Source: Desulfosarcina alkanivorans (GTDB lineage Bacteria > Desulfobacterota > Desulfobacteria > Desulfobacterales > Desulfosarcinaceae). From it: a stretch of 64,000 bases of DNA. The notes under the pieces were generated by a model. The model saw only the letters and a list, made by a program, of their open reading frames with translations. It was not told the DNA's origin and did no database searches. The position numbers and the translations under genes were made by a program. This document shows, one piece after another, positions 17,988 to 25,884 of this stretch (its first letter is position 1; each line of letters begins with the position of its first letter). The stretch spans positions 3,038,001 through 3,102,000 of the forward strand of contig NZ_AP021874.1 in NCBI RefSeq assembly GCF_009688945.1, in the 5' to 3' direction.

Positions 17988-18127
17988 ATTACCGCCACCC
18001 TGAGTATCCAACGGATCTTAGCCGTTGTCCCCAGCACGGCAACGGTTCGTTCGTCAACGCCGCAGCGTCTGTTCGCGTCGCGGCTACGCGTTGACTTTCA
18101 TTATGGGGGTTGCTAATACTGTCGGCT

Positions 18128-20107
18128 ATGGAATCGGGTGAAATTGTAGAATATATTGATGACCAAAAGATAATCTGCGCGGTGGTGATGGAGAGCGGCA
18201 ACCAGCGATTACGGCTGCTCACCGAGCACAACCGGGAGGTTAAAATCGCCGCGCAACGGTTGTCGCACCGCGGAAAAACGCGCCTGGAACAAAATTCGGG
18301 AAGAAACCGGATGGTGGAGTGGCTCCGCGAGTTGTCCATCAAGCGAAACGCCATTGCCGGCGAAGTCCAGGTCGAAGAGCTCTGGGAAATCCTCAACCAT
18401 GAGCAGGCATGGATCGATTTGAAAACCATGACCGGCCTGTGCTTTCCGGAAGATGCCGACGACGACCATGAATCGGGAGTGATCCGGGCCCTGTTCAAGA
18501 GCCGGCGCCATTTCAAATTCAAGCCCGACCGATTCCTGCCCCACACCGAAGCACAGGTGGCCGCCATCCTTGCAATGGATAAAAAAGCGGCCCGACAGGA
18601 GCGGCTCGTCGCCGCCGGTGCCGAATGGATCAGATCGGTGCAGGCGGGCTCGACGGTCGAAATGACCCAATGCCACCGGGAGTTGGCGGAAATATTCCAA
18701 TCCTATTACCTGGCCGAAAAGGAAAGCCCCCATTTCCACACTGCGCGGGCCATAATGAAAAAAGCCGGCCTCACCTCACCGGAAGCCATTTTCAGCCACC
18801 TGGTCGCCGTGGGGGTATGGACGCCCGATGAGAATGTGGATCTGATGCGGTATAAAATTCCCACGGACTTCTCGCCGTCGGTGCTCGAACTGGCTCAATC
18901 CGTGCCGGCGGCAGACGCGTTCATCGGCAGCGGCCGGGTGGACCTCACCCACCTGAACACCATCACCATCGACGGCCAGTCCACGCTTGATTTTGACGAC
19001 GCTTTGAGCTTCGAAACCCGGGACGACCACTTTCTCGTGGGGATCCATATTTCCGATGTGGCCCAGTACATTAAAAAGGGCGATCTGCTGGACCGGGAGG
19101 CACGGTCGCGGGGCAGTTCCATCTACATGCCGGACAACCGGATTTCCATGGCGCCGCCGCTTCTGGCGGAGCACCGCTTAAGCCTGAAAAAGGACCACAT
19201 CCGGCCGGCCATCAGCACCATGGTGAAAATCGGCCTGTCCGGCGACATCATCAGCTATGATATTTTTCCATCCATCATCCGGGTTGACCAGCAGCTCAGC
19301 TATTTCGAGGCCAACATCAGTGCCGAAGAGGGCCAGGCCATCGCCGCCCTCTACGACATCGCCATCCGGTTCAGGGAAACGCGTCTGAGCCAGGGTGCCA
19401 TCCAGATCACCCTTCCGGAAATCAACGTCTGGCTGGATGACTCCGGAATGCCCGTGGTCAATCGGGTCAATCGAGAAAGTCCGGGACGAATGCTGATCGC
19501 CGAAATGATGATCCTGTCCAACTGGCTGTCCGCACGATTTCTGGCGGAAAACAAAACGCCGGCCATTTTCAGGTCGCAGCCCAAGCCCAAAGACCGCATT
19601 CTAAAAAACGGCACCGGCACCCTGTTCCAGAATTGGATGCAGCGCAAACTGCTGAACCGTTTTGTTCTGCGGCCCGGGCCCGAGCACCACTGCGGGCTGG
19701 GGCTCGACGCCTACGTCACCGCCACCTCGCCCATCAGGAAATACTTCGACCTGGTCACCCAGCGCCAGCTCCGGGCGGTGCTGGGTCTTGAACGGGCATA
19801 CACGGAAAAGGAAATCGAGGAAATTATCGGGCAGCTGGCCCAGCCGATGGCCGACGTCGGGCGGATCCAATTTCGCAGAAACCGCTACTGGCTGCTCAAG
19901 CACCTGGAAGGCCGGATCGGTGAGAAAGAGGAAGCCATCGTCCTGCAGCGCCGGCGAAATGCCTATGCCATCCTGCTAAAGGCGTACATGATCGAGTGCC
20001 CCCTGCCCCAATCCAGCGGTATCGACCTGAAGCCCGAAGACCTGGTGCAGGTGACCATTCAGCATGTCAACGCGCGCAACAACACCCTTTCCGTGTTTAT
20101 GGGGTAG
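18128..20107 (+). CDS. RNase II/R-family exoribonuclease (RNB domain)
   Basis: About 659 residues. The RNB catalytic centre is visible as TIDGQSTLDFDDALSF (about residues 280-295), with the Asp residues that bind the two magnesium ions. It is followed by HISDVAQYI and RGSSIYMPDNRISM, and by the TSPIRKYFDLVTQRQL substrate-channel motif. The N-terminus lacks clear cold-shock domains, and the C-terminal S1-like part is short. It is nearer to the short RNase II-like proteins of Deltaproteobacteria and cyanobacteria than to E. coli RNase R. It should degrade RNA 3' to 5'. The ATG at 18128 is preferred; the frame opens at a TTG 18 bases earlier. Confidence 0.87.
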   Translation: MESGEIVEYIDDQKIICAVVMESGNQRLRLLTEHNREVKIAAQRLSHRGKTRLEQNSGRNRMVEWLRELSIKRNAIAGEVQVEELWEILNHEQAWIDLKTMTGLCFPEDADDDHESGVIRALFKSRRHFKFKPDRFLPHTEAQVAAILAMDKKAARQERLVAAGAEWIRSVQAGSTVEMTQCHRELAEIFQSYYLAEKESPHFHTARAIMKKAGLTSPEAIFSHLVAVGVWTPDENVDLMRYKIPTDFSPSVLELAQSVPAADAFIGSGRVDLTHLNTITIDGQSTLDFDDALSFETRDDHFLVGIHISDVAQYIKKGDLLDREARSRGSSIYMPDNRISMAPPLLAEHRLSLKKDHIRPAISTMVKIGLSGDIISYDIFPSIIRVDQQLSYFEANISAEEGQAIAALYDIAIRFRETRLSQGAIQITLPEINVWLDDSGMPVVNRVNRESPGRMLIAEMMILSNWLSARFLAENKTPAIFRSQPKPKDRILKNGTGTLFQNWMQRKLLNRFVLRPGPEHHCGLGLDAYVTATSPIRKYFDLVTQRQLRAVLGLERAYTEKEIEEIIGQLAQPMADVGRIQFRRNRYWLLKHLEGRIGEKEEAIVLQRRRNAYAILLKAYMIECPLPQSSGIDLKPEDLVQVTIQHVNARNNTLSVFMG

Positions 20108-20377
20108 TCCATCGGAGTTCGTCGTGTTTCCACGCCCGTCATTCCTGCCATCGGGCATTCCCCGCGTCTACCTTGCGCTCTGTTTTTCTCACCTGTTGAC
20201 TTTTTGGGTTACAGACTTAACTTGAGACGGTTCGTTGCCACGGTCCGCCTTCAGGAAAAGCCTTAAGACTGCATCAGCAGCGCAACGGCGAGATTCGGGA
20301 CTTTTTCCTTGACCCTCGAAAAATTATTCACTATAGAGACATTTTCAAAATAAATCACATTCAGAAAGCCACTGCTC

Positions 20378-21013
20378 ATGGGAATTCAAGAACGGAAAGA
20401 GAGAGAAAAAGAACGGCGTCGGCAGCAGATCATCGTCGCGGCAAAACGGGTGTTTTCGGAAAAAGGGTTCAACAAGGCGACCATGGAGGATATAGCCAAA
20501 GAGGCGGAATTGAGCCCGGGCACCCTCTATCTGTACTTTAAGAACAAGGAAGAACTTTACGCATCGTTGTCCCTGCGGATTCTCCAATACCTCCACATCC
20601 GGGTCACCCACGTCAACAAGGAGACAAGCCTGTCCCCCGACCAGAAACTGGCCGCCCTCATGGAAGCCATGTACGACGTATACGACTTCGACCCGCTGAT
20701 CATTATCAACATGTTCCACCTTCAATCCAGCGAAACCCTGAAGAACCTGTCCGAATCGCTGCTGACGGAAATCAAGGAACTGTCCAAGAAATCCATCGGG
20801 GCCATCGCCAAGATTTTCGAAGAAGGAATGGACAAAGGAATTTACGTCGATCGTCATCCCGTGGCCCTGGCCGACATCTTCTGGTCCATGTTCTCCGGCG
20901 TTGTGCTGTGGGAAGCCAGCAAAAAGATCATCAGCTCGGAAAAGGATTATCTGAAATCCACACTGGCCACGGCATTTGAACTTTTTGAACGGGGGATACG
21001 GAAAGCGGACTGA
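20378..21013 (+). CDS. TetR/AcrR-family transcriptional regulator
   Basis: 211 residues. An N-terminal TetR DNA-binding domain (RRQQIIVAAKRVFSEKGFNKATMEDIAKEAELSPGTLYLYFKNKEEL, quoted only as landmarks) is followed by a helical ligand domain of unknown specificity. It is a stand-alone gene with its own strong terminator. The neighbouring DUF554 gene is separated by that terminator, so the regulator's target is not evident. Confidence 0.92.
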   Translation: MGIQERKEREKERRRQQIIVAAKRVFSEKGFNKATMEDIAKEAELSPGTLYLYFKNKEELYASLSLRILQYLHIRVTHVNKETSLSPDQKLAALMEAMYDVYDFDPLIIINMFHLQSSETLKNLSESLLTEIKELSKKSIGAIAKIFEEGMDKGIYVDRHPVALADIFWSMFSGVVLWEASKKIISSEKDYLKSTLATAFELFERGIRKAD

Positions 21014-21055
21014 AGCCCCGGGCATTGTTTGCGTCTACCGGGGGATCAATCCACC

Positions 21056-21116
21056 ATGGGCCTTTCAGCCAGGCCGGCACCTCTTGCCGGTCTGAGTGAA
21101 AGGCCCATCATTTTTT
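21056..21116 (+). terminator. Intrinsic terminator after the TetR gene
   Basis: ATGGGCCTTTCA and TGAAAGGCCCAT give a perfect 12-bp outer stem enclosing a GC-rich inner hairpin (GCCGGCA/TGCCGGT-like), with CATTTTTT after it. It isolates the tetR-like gene from the DUF554 gene. Confidence 0.88.
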
Positions 21117-21144
21117 CAATGGTCAGACAGGAAGTGAGCGCACG

Positions 21145-21831
21145 ATGATCGGCACGCTGGTAAATGCAGCAGCTATAATGGCAGGCGGTACCTTGGGCCT
21201 GCTCCTGAAAAAGGGCATCAAAGAACGCTACAAGGCAACCCTCATGCAGGCCATCAGCCTCAGCGTTGTCCTGATCGGTATCCGTTCCGCGCTGAAAGCG
21301 ACGGACCTTCTCGGCATCATCATCTGTATGGCCATCGGCAGCCTGCTGGGGGAGGCCATGCGGATCGAGGGTCGCCTGGAGGCCCTGGGGGACTATGCCC
21401 AGAAACACATCGGCCGGTCTGCCAATGGCGGTTTTTCAAAGGGATTCGTAACGGCCAGCCTGGTTTTTTGTGTGGGATCGATGGCGATCGTGGGGGCACT
21501 GGAAAGCGGGCTGGCGGGCAACCATGACACCCTGTTTGCCAAATCGCTGCTGGACGGCATCACATCGGTCGTATTTGCCTCCACGTTCGGAAGCGGGGTG
21601 CTTTTCTCCGCCGTACCGGTATTGGTCTACCAGGGCGCCATCACGGCAGGGGCGTCACTGCTCAAGCCCTTTCTCACCGGCGACGTGATCGCCCAGATGT
21701 CCGGTGTCGGCGGCCTGCTGATCGCGGCCATCGGCCTCAACATGCTCAAGGTGGCCCGCATCAGGATCGGCAACATGCTGCCGGCCATCTTCCTGCCGTT
21801 GATCTATTACATGGTGGCCCAGATTTTTTAG
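21145..21831 (+). CDS. DUF554 integral membrane protein (YdfK-like)
   Basis: 228 residues, six to seven hydrophobic segments with many glycines, matching the DUF554 family. Landmarks are IGTLVNAAAIMAGG at the N-terminus and FCVGSMAIVGALESGL in the middle. It is thought to be a small inner-membrane transporter, but no substrate is known. GGAAGTGAGCGC precedes the ATG. It is terminated by a bidirectional hairpin shared with the convergent cytochrome gene. Confidence 0.87.
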   Translation: MIGTLVNAAAIMAGGTLGLLLKKGIKERYKATLMQAISLSVVLIGIRSALKATDLLGIIICMAIGSLLGEAMRIEGRLEALGDYAQKHIGRSANGGFSKGFVTASLVFCVGSMAIVGALESGLAGNHDTLFAKSLLDGITSVVFASTFGSGVLFSAVPVLVYQGAITAGASLLKPFLTGDVIAQMSGVGGLLIAAIGLNMLKVARIRIGNMLPAIFLPLIYYMVAQIF

Positions 21832-21837
21832 TGGCAA

Positions 21838-21870
21838 TAAAAAACCCCCGCCGGCGGGCGGGGGTTTTTC
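21838..21870. terminator. Bidirectional intrinsic terminator
   Basis: AAAAAACCCCCGCC and GGCGGGGGTTTTT pair around a GGCG loop. A-run and T-run flank the stem, so it serves both the DUF554 gene (plus) and the cytochrome c3 gene (minus). Confidence 0.9.
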
Positions 21871-21908
21871 AGTCTGTCGATATGTCGGCGCGTGCCGGGG
21901 CCGTCGCC

Positions 21909-22385
21909 CTACTCTTTAGGATGGCACCCGATGCAGCCGGTGGGGCCGGTGGCCGGCAATTGGCCGTCGATAGCGGCAAGGGTGTTGGCCATCTCCTGGA
22001 TTTCCAGCTTCATGGTCTTGTGGCACCCGATGCACTGGCCGTGGTAAGCGTTCTTGTAGTATCGGAAGGCCTGGTCCTTATCGATGATCTTGGACCCTTC
22101 TTTCCTTGGCAGGGTATCCAGGTCATGGCAACCGGCGGTCATGCAGCCGGTGATCGGTTCCGTGCCTTCCCAGGTGTGGTGACAGTTGTTGCAGGCAATC
22201 ACCATGTGAAGGCCATGCTGGAACTCCACGGCGGCCCGCTTGGCCTCGACGGTATCCGGCGGCTCCAGAACGATCGTTCCCATGGTCACACACATCTCTT
22301 CATCACCGGCGACGGCAATTCCCAGTGAGGCACAGGCAATCATCCCGATGAGCAACAACACCCCCACAAACGATAGGCTACGCAT
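21909..22385 (-). CDS. Class III (tetrahaem) cytochrome c3
   Basis: 158 residues. A signal peptide (about residues 1-27, AVAG end) exports it to the periplasm. Four haem-binding motifs are present: C65NNCH69, C81-x4-CH87, C118IGCH122 and C151IGCH155. One CX4CH motif among CX2CH motifs is usual in c3 cytochromes, and free His residues (57, 60, 70, 115) can be axial ligands. In sulfate reducers this protein carries electrons between periplasmic hydrogenase or formate dehydrogenase and membrane complexes. GGAGGGG precedes the ATG at 22385. It is a single gene, 170 bp downstream of the DUF1566 gene. Confidence 0.93.
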   Translation of the reverse strand: MRSLSFVGVLLLIGMIACASLGIAVAGDEEMCVTMGTIVLEPPDTVEAKRAAVEFQHGLHMVIACNNCHHTWEGTEPITGCMTAGCHDLDTLPRKEGSKIIDKDQAFRYYKNAYHGQCIGCHKTMKLEIQEMANTLAAIDGQLPATGPTGCIGCHPKE

Positions 22386-22554
22386 ACGCTTCCCCTCCTG
22401 AAGTCTTATCTTGGGCTTTTGTCGTTGAAAAATGAAGCAGATATAAACCCAAATGGAAAATTTTTCAATGAATAAATGCCGGCATGCCCGATCCGCCCGC
22501 CCGGGCCTTTCCCGACGGCCCGGTTCCGCAGATCGCACCGGGCAAGGCCGCCGT

Positions 22555-25137
22555 TTATCTGCGAACAGCGCGGACGGCACCGCAGCTGTCCTCGTTTTCC
22601 GAAACCCTCTTGAACTCGGTTTCCGGTACCGACGTGACCACATCGACCACGTGATGATACCCCCGCACGAATGATTCGGAAGTCCAGTACCACGCGGCCC
22701 CGGTCCCGGGGAAAAAAGGTTTGTTTTTGTAAAGGGTGGCCAATTCGCCGGCGGTCGGAAGGCGCCAGTCCGAATGGCCGCCGGTGCGCAACTCCGCAAC
22801 GTATGCGCTGGCTTCTCTGTGGGTGATACATTTTCCGAGGTCCAGGTGGGAATCCAGCAGACACCAGGTGAGCCCGGTGACCCGGTCGGAAAAGGTACCG
22901 TTCCGGCGGTCGACGAACCGGCTCGCTACCGGGCTGAGCTGTCTGGCCACCTGAGCCTCGAGCGCTTTGATCCGCCGGGCTTCATTGGCGCGCTTGGCCT
23001 GTTCGGCCTGTTGTCTGGCCAACAGGTCACGCCGGGCCGCTTCTTCACGCCGGGCCCGGATGGCGTCCTGTAGTTCCGGTTCGAGCTGCGACCTGAGGTT
23101 TCTGGCCCGCACGGCGTAGCGCCCTGCAGGGTGGTTATCCAGGTACATGTCCAGGCGCTTGATCCGGCTGAAAATGTCGTTGACCGGATTCTTGGCATAG
23201 GCCGCTGCATTCTCCCAGGCCGCCTGCCTGGCCAGGTCTGCGTCCAGTGCAGCGATCAGCCCGGCGACCGCCTCTTTCTGGGTGGTCGCCGGCCGTTCGG
23301 CAAGATAGTCGGTATAGACCTTCCGGGCGCCGGCGATATCGTCAGCCAAAAGGGCCGCCCGGGCCGCCAGCGCCGCCACGTCCTTCTTGTCCTGAAGCAC
23401 GGTTCGCAACGCCATGACCTTTTCCGCAAAGACATCATTGGAAAAAGCGGACAGGAACCGGTCGCACTGGTCGATGCAATCGTCCCAGTCTTCGCGGTCA
23501 TCGCAGCCACCGGTCTGCTCCTCAAGCAGGCCGTAATATTCTTTGGCCAGGTCGCCGATCATCCGTTCCACGGCCTCCCGCTCCGTACCGTCGGGAAACT
23601 GCGCCAGATATTCCCGATAGGCGGCATAGCGCTCCAGAAAATCAGTGGCGGCAACCTTTTTCAGATCTTCGAAGTAAGCGGTCCCCAGCAGCTGCCGGAT
23701 GCCGCCAATGGCGTCATTGATCTGGTCGACATAATCGCTTTGCGGATACTTCGATAAAAAGGCCGTATAGAGGGAAAGCGCTTTTTTCTCGAATTTTTCA
23801 TCGATCGGCAGTCGGTTGACATCCAAAATCGTCTTTTCGTAGTCCCGCTTTTCAATTTCCAGATAGGCCTCGTTCAACCGGCCTTCCAGTTCCGATCGAT
23901 GGGCATCCTCGGGATACGCTTTGAGGTACTGCATCATCAGTACAATCTGGGCATCCAGGGCTTTGGTGACCGTCAGGTCCGCGATCAGCTGGTCGTAACG
24001 GCGGTTGACCTGCCTTTTTCTGAGCAGCTTGCCGCCGCCGGTGACCACGATGGCAAAAACAATCACCACCCCCAGCACAATGAGCAGTTTTAGGGTCCTG
24101 CTCATCTGGTCCTGCTTGCCCACCGAATGGTCGGTGGCCTTTTTAAAGGGAACATGGACCAGGGGATCAGGCTGAGGCGGTGGGGCGGCCGCCGGGGGGG
24201 CGGACTCCTGCGGAGCCGGCCGGGAAACTTTTTTCACCGGCTTTTTTTTCGACCGGAGCTCCTTTTTCGTTCCGGGCGGTTCGACCGGCGGCGTTTTTTC
24301 CGCTTTCTGGGGGGGGGACGGCGCGATACCGGATTCGTCTTTAATTTTCAGACTCTCCATCATCACGTGCATGAGGGGGTCGTGAATCTCTCTGACCCGG
24401 TCGGGGTCGGCCGCTTCAATCTGAATGGCGGCATTGTCCCAACTGATGATCCGGTAGGCGGCATCGTTGCCGGTTTGTCCTTCAAACGCCGCCGCGATCA
24501 GACTGCCGCCATCGAGATAGAGATGACCGGTGCGCTCGCCGCTGGTCACCTTCAGCGTGTAAGTGGCCTCTTCCATCTCCGACATCTGTAGAAACGAAGG
24601 CAGGCTGATGCCATGGATCTGACCGCCCACCCCGGAAACGGTTTCAATCTTTTTTTTACTGATAAACTTTTGAACCAGGGTGCTCAACCGGCTGTAGTCC
24701 GCATCGCTCATGCTGGAGGAACAAAACCCCAGAAGGATCTCGGTCTTATCCGCGTCCCGGGTCCAGGGCCACAAGGCGCCGTAAAACGCGCCGGTTTTCA
24801 GTTTGTTGAGAAAAAGAACCTGATCCTTGCGAATGCCGCCTAAATATTTCACCGTGGGCTCAAAACGCAGGCTGACGGGGAGGCCTTTGCCCGGCGGCTT
24901 GGCCGGCGGACCGAAGAATTCGGAAAGGGTCTCGATCAACTCCTGGATGGAATACCCCGACGCGGTCACCTGGTAAAGGCTTCGCGATTCCTCGTAAAAC
25001 CGGATAGCCATATCCGGAAGGTCATCGATACCCTTTGCCAGCGTCAGAAACCCGACCAGGGCCGCTTCGTTATTGGCAAGATCCCGGATTTCCTTGCTGT
25101 CCCCGGCCAGAAACTCCTTGATCAGCGGTACCCCCAT
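22555..25137 (-). CDS. DUF4388 / DUF1566 multidomain membrane protein
   Basis: 860 residues. The N-terminal about 165 residues form an unassigned domain. A DUF4388 domain (about 169-246, with [25 protein letters not shown] as its GxLxxxxG-like core) is followed by a Pro/Lys-rich linker and a single TM helix (about 346-367). Next comes a long helical region with Ala/Arg-rich coiled coil, and a C-terminal DUF1566/Lcl domain (about 747-860: [32 protein letters not shown]). A cytoplasmic sensor half and a periplasmic adhesin-like half are suggested. The product name is descriptive; I know no characterised homologue. Confidence 0.8.
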   Translation of the reverse strand: MGVPLIKEFLAGDSKEIRDLANNEAALVGFLTLAKGIDDLPDMAIRFYEESRSLYQVTASGYSIQELIETLSEFFGPPAKPPGKGLPVSLRFEPTVKYLGGIRKDQVLFLNKLKTGAFYGALWPWTRDADKTEILLGFCSSSMSDADYSRLSTLVQKFISKKKIETVSGVGGQIHGISLPSFLQMSEMEEATYTLKVTSGERTGHLYLDGGSLIAAAFEGQTGNDAAYRIISWDNAAIQIEAADPDRVREIHDPLMHVMMESLKIKDESGIAPSPPQKAEKTPPVEPPGTKKELRSKKKPVKKVSRPAPQESAPPAAAPPPQPDPLVHVPFKKATDHSVGKQDQMSRTLKLLIVLGVVIVFAIVVTGGGKLLRKRQVNRRYDQLIADLTVTKALDAQIVLMMQYLKAYPEDAHRSELEGRLNEAYLEIEKRDYEKTILDVNRLPIDEKFEKKALSLYTAFLSKYPQSDYVDQINDAIGGIRQLLGTAYFEDLKKVAATDFLERYAAYREYLAQFPDGTEREAVERMIGDLAKEYYGLLEEQTGGCDDREDWDDCIDQCDRFLSAFSNDVFAEKVMALRTVLQDKKDVAALAARAALLADDIAGARKVYTDYLAERPATTQKEAVAGLIAALDADLARQAAWENAAAYAKNPVNDIFSRIKRLDMYLDNHPAGRYAVRARNLRSQLEPELQDAIRARREEAARRDLLARQQAEQAKRANEARRIKALEAQVARQLSPVASRFVDRRNGTFSDRVTGLTWCLLDSHLDLGKCITHREASAYVAELRTGGHSDWRLPTAGELATLYKNKPFFPGTGAAWYWTSESFVRGYHHVVDVVTSVPETEFKRVSENEDSCGAVRAVRR

Positions 25138-25423
25138 GCGTTATCGCGTCCTCTATCTGTCTGTTGGTATCATACCGATGGCCGGGCATTTACAGCGTAC
25201 AGCGCCCCGTCCATTGTCCATGAAACGTTGGGAACCAGAGATTCCAAATCATGATGAAAAAGGAAACCCATCCCCGATGGGGTTTATTTTTTCCAATGAT
25301 CAATAGCAAATGGGAATTAATCTTGTCAAAGCCAAGATCACCGGAACCCGGATTAACCGCTATTTTATTACACTCCCGAAAAAACCGGCCAGGCCACTGC
25401 CGGCTGGATGCAATCCCTGGCAA
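25138..25423. other. Intergenic region upstream of the selenopeptide promoter
   Basis: About 285 bases between the divergent DUF1566 gene and the promoter of the selenocysteine peptide gene. No gene or repeat was recognised here. Confidence 0.5.
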
Positions 25424-25452
25424 TTGACAGCATCGAAACGATCTGATAGTTT
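25424..25452 (+). promoter_or_regulatory. Candidate promoter of the selenocysteine peptide gene
   Basis: TTGACA (perfect -35) and TAGTTT (-10, with T, A and final T conserved) are 17 bases apart. A transcript from here would have a leader of about 120 bases before the ATG at 25579. Confidence 0.45.
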
Positions 25453-25490
25453 TTGATAATTCCCTTCAATAGTTGAATAGACGTTATCAA
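25453..25490. promoter_or_regulatory. Nested inverted repeats in the leader of the selenocysteine peptide gene
   Basis: TTGATAA (25453-25459) and TTATCAA (25484-25490) are perfect inverted arms, with a second dyad TTCAA-TAG-TTGAA (25465-25477) centred between them. It sits just downstream of the candidate -10. It could be an operator or a leader RNA structure; no regulator is assigned. Confidence 0.4.
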
Positions 25491-25578
25491 TACCGGCAAA
25501 TCCTATCGACGATCCGTCTGTCCCAGTTCCGCCCCAGGGGAAAAAGAAGTATCACCCTTAACCTCGGAGGAGGCAACC

Positions 25579-25800
25579 ATGGATGTAGACGACCTGAAAA
25601 AAATTCTGGCGGGCTTTTGTGTCGCCGGTCTGATTGCAGGGTCCACCTTCACCCTGAACGGCTGCGCATCCGGCAAAAGCGCCTGAAGTGGCGAAAAGGC
25701 TGGAGCCGGTGGCTCCACAAGCGGGTGAAGTGGCGGTTCTTCCGGTGCCGGTGGCACCGACGATGAAAAGAAACCGCCCGCAAAAAGCGGCTGAAGCTGA
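25579..25800 (+). CDS. sbtA: Selenocysteine-containing RiPP precursor peptide (three in-frame TGA)
   Basis: The frame from ATG 25579, behind GGAGGAGG, encodes a 73-residue peptide if TGA at 25684, 25726 and 25792 are read as selenocysteine (Sec36, Sec50, Sec72) and TGA at 25798 as stop. The leader MDVDDLKKILAGFCVAGLIAG is followed by Cys29 and a Gly/Ser core. Each Sec is followed by Ser, and the first two begin the repeat U-S-G-x3-G-A-G-G. Each TGA has a GGT-loop hairpin 19-21 nt downstream (see separate entries), as bacterial SelB-dependent decoding needs. The next gene is a radical SAM/SPASM maturase. This matches, from memory, the bioinformatically defined selenobiotic peptide family (SbtA). 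Standard gene callers would stop at codon 36 or miss it. The modification itself is not known. Confidence 0.88.
25699..25722 (+). promoter_or_regulatory. SECIS-like hairpin for Sec36
   Basis: GGAGCC-GGT-GGCTCC is a perfect 6-bp stem with a GGT loop at 25708-25710. Three more pairs (GCT with AGC) form beyond an ACA bulge. The loop starts 21 nt after the TGA at 25684-25686. The E. coli fdhF SECIS also presents GGU in its loop about 18 nt after UGA. The stem lies inside codons for Gly-Ala-Gly-Gly-Ser. Confidence 0.8.
25743..25759 (+). promoter_or_regulatory. SECIS-like hairpin for Sec50
   Basis: CGGTGCC-GGT-GGCACCG is a perfect 7-bp stem with the GGT loop at 25750-25752, exactly 21 nt after the TGA at 25726-25728. 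Compared with the first hairpin, one base pair is swapped (A-T to T-A) with pairing kept, a compensatory change inside one gene. Confidence 0.8.
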
Positions 25801-25806
25801 TTGGCA

Positions 25807-25823
25807 TCACGCAGGTTGCGTGA
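25807..25823 (+). promoter_or_regulatory. SECIS-like hairpin for Sec72, beyond the stop codon
   Basis: TCACGCA-GGT-TGCGTGA is a perfect 7-bp stem with the GGT loop at 25814-25816, 19 nt after the TGA at 25792-25794. It lies outside the coding frame, so its stem sequence is free of protein constraint and indeed differs from the other two while keeping the loop. The terminal TGA at 25798 is only 13 nt from the loop, too close, which supports it being a real stop. Confidence 0.78.
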
Positions 25824-25884
25824 CCGATCCGTACAGGCCCGATTCGATTAACGACCCGATTGTTTCAAGATAAACGAACCTTAA

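Noticed and set aside
18000..18110. tRNA-like inverted sequence upstream of the RNase gene
   Set aside because: The stretch has GC-rich short repeats but no cloverleaf, T-loop or anticodon arm could be drawn.
25798..25854. Fourth selenocysteine at the final TGA (25798)
   Set aside because: The GGT loop would be only 13 nt away, too close for known bacterial SECIS spacing, and the extended peptide would become Arg-rich and unlike the rest.
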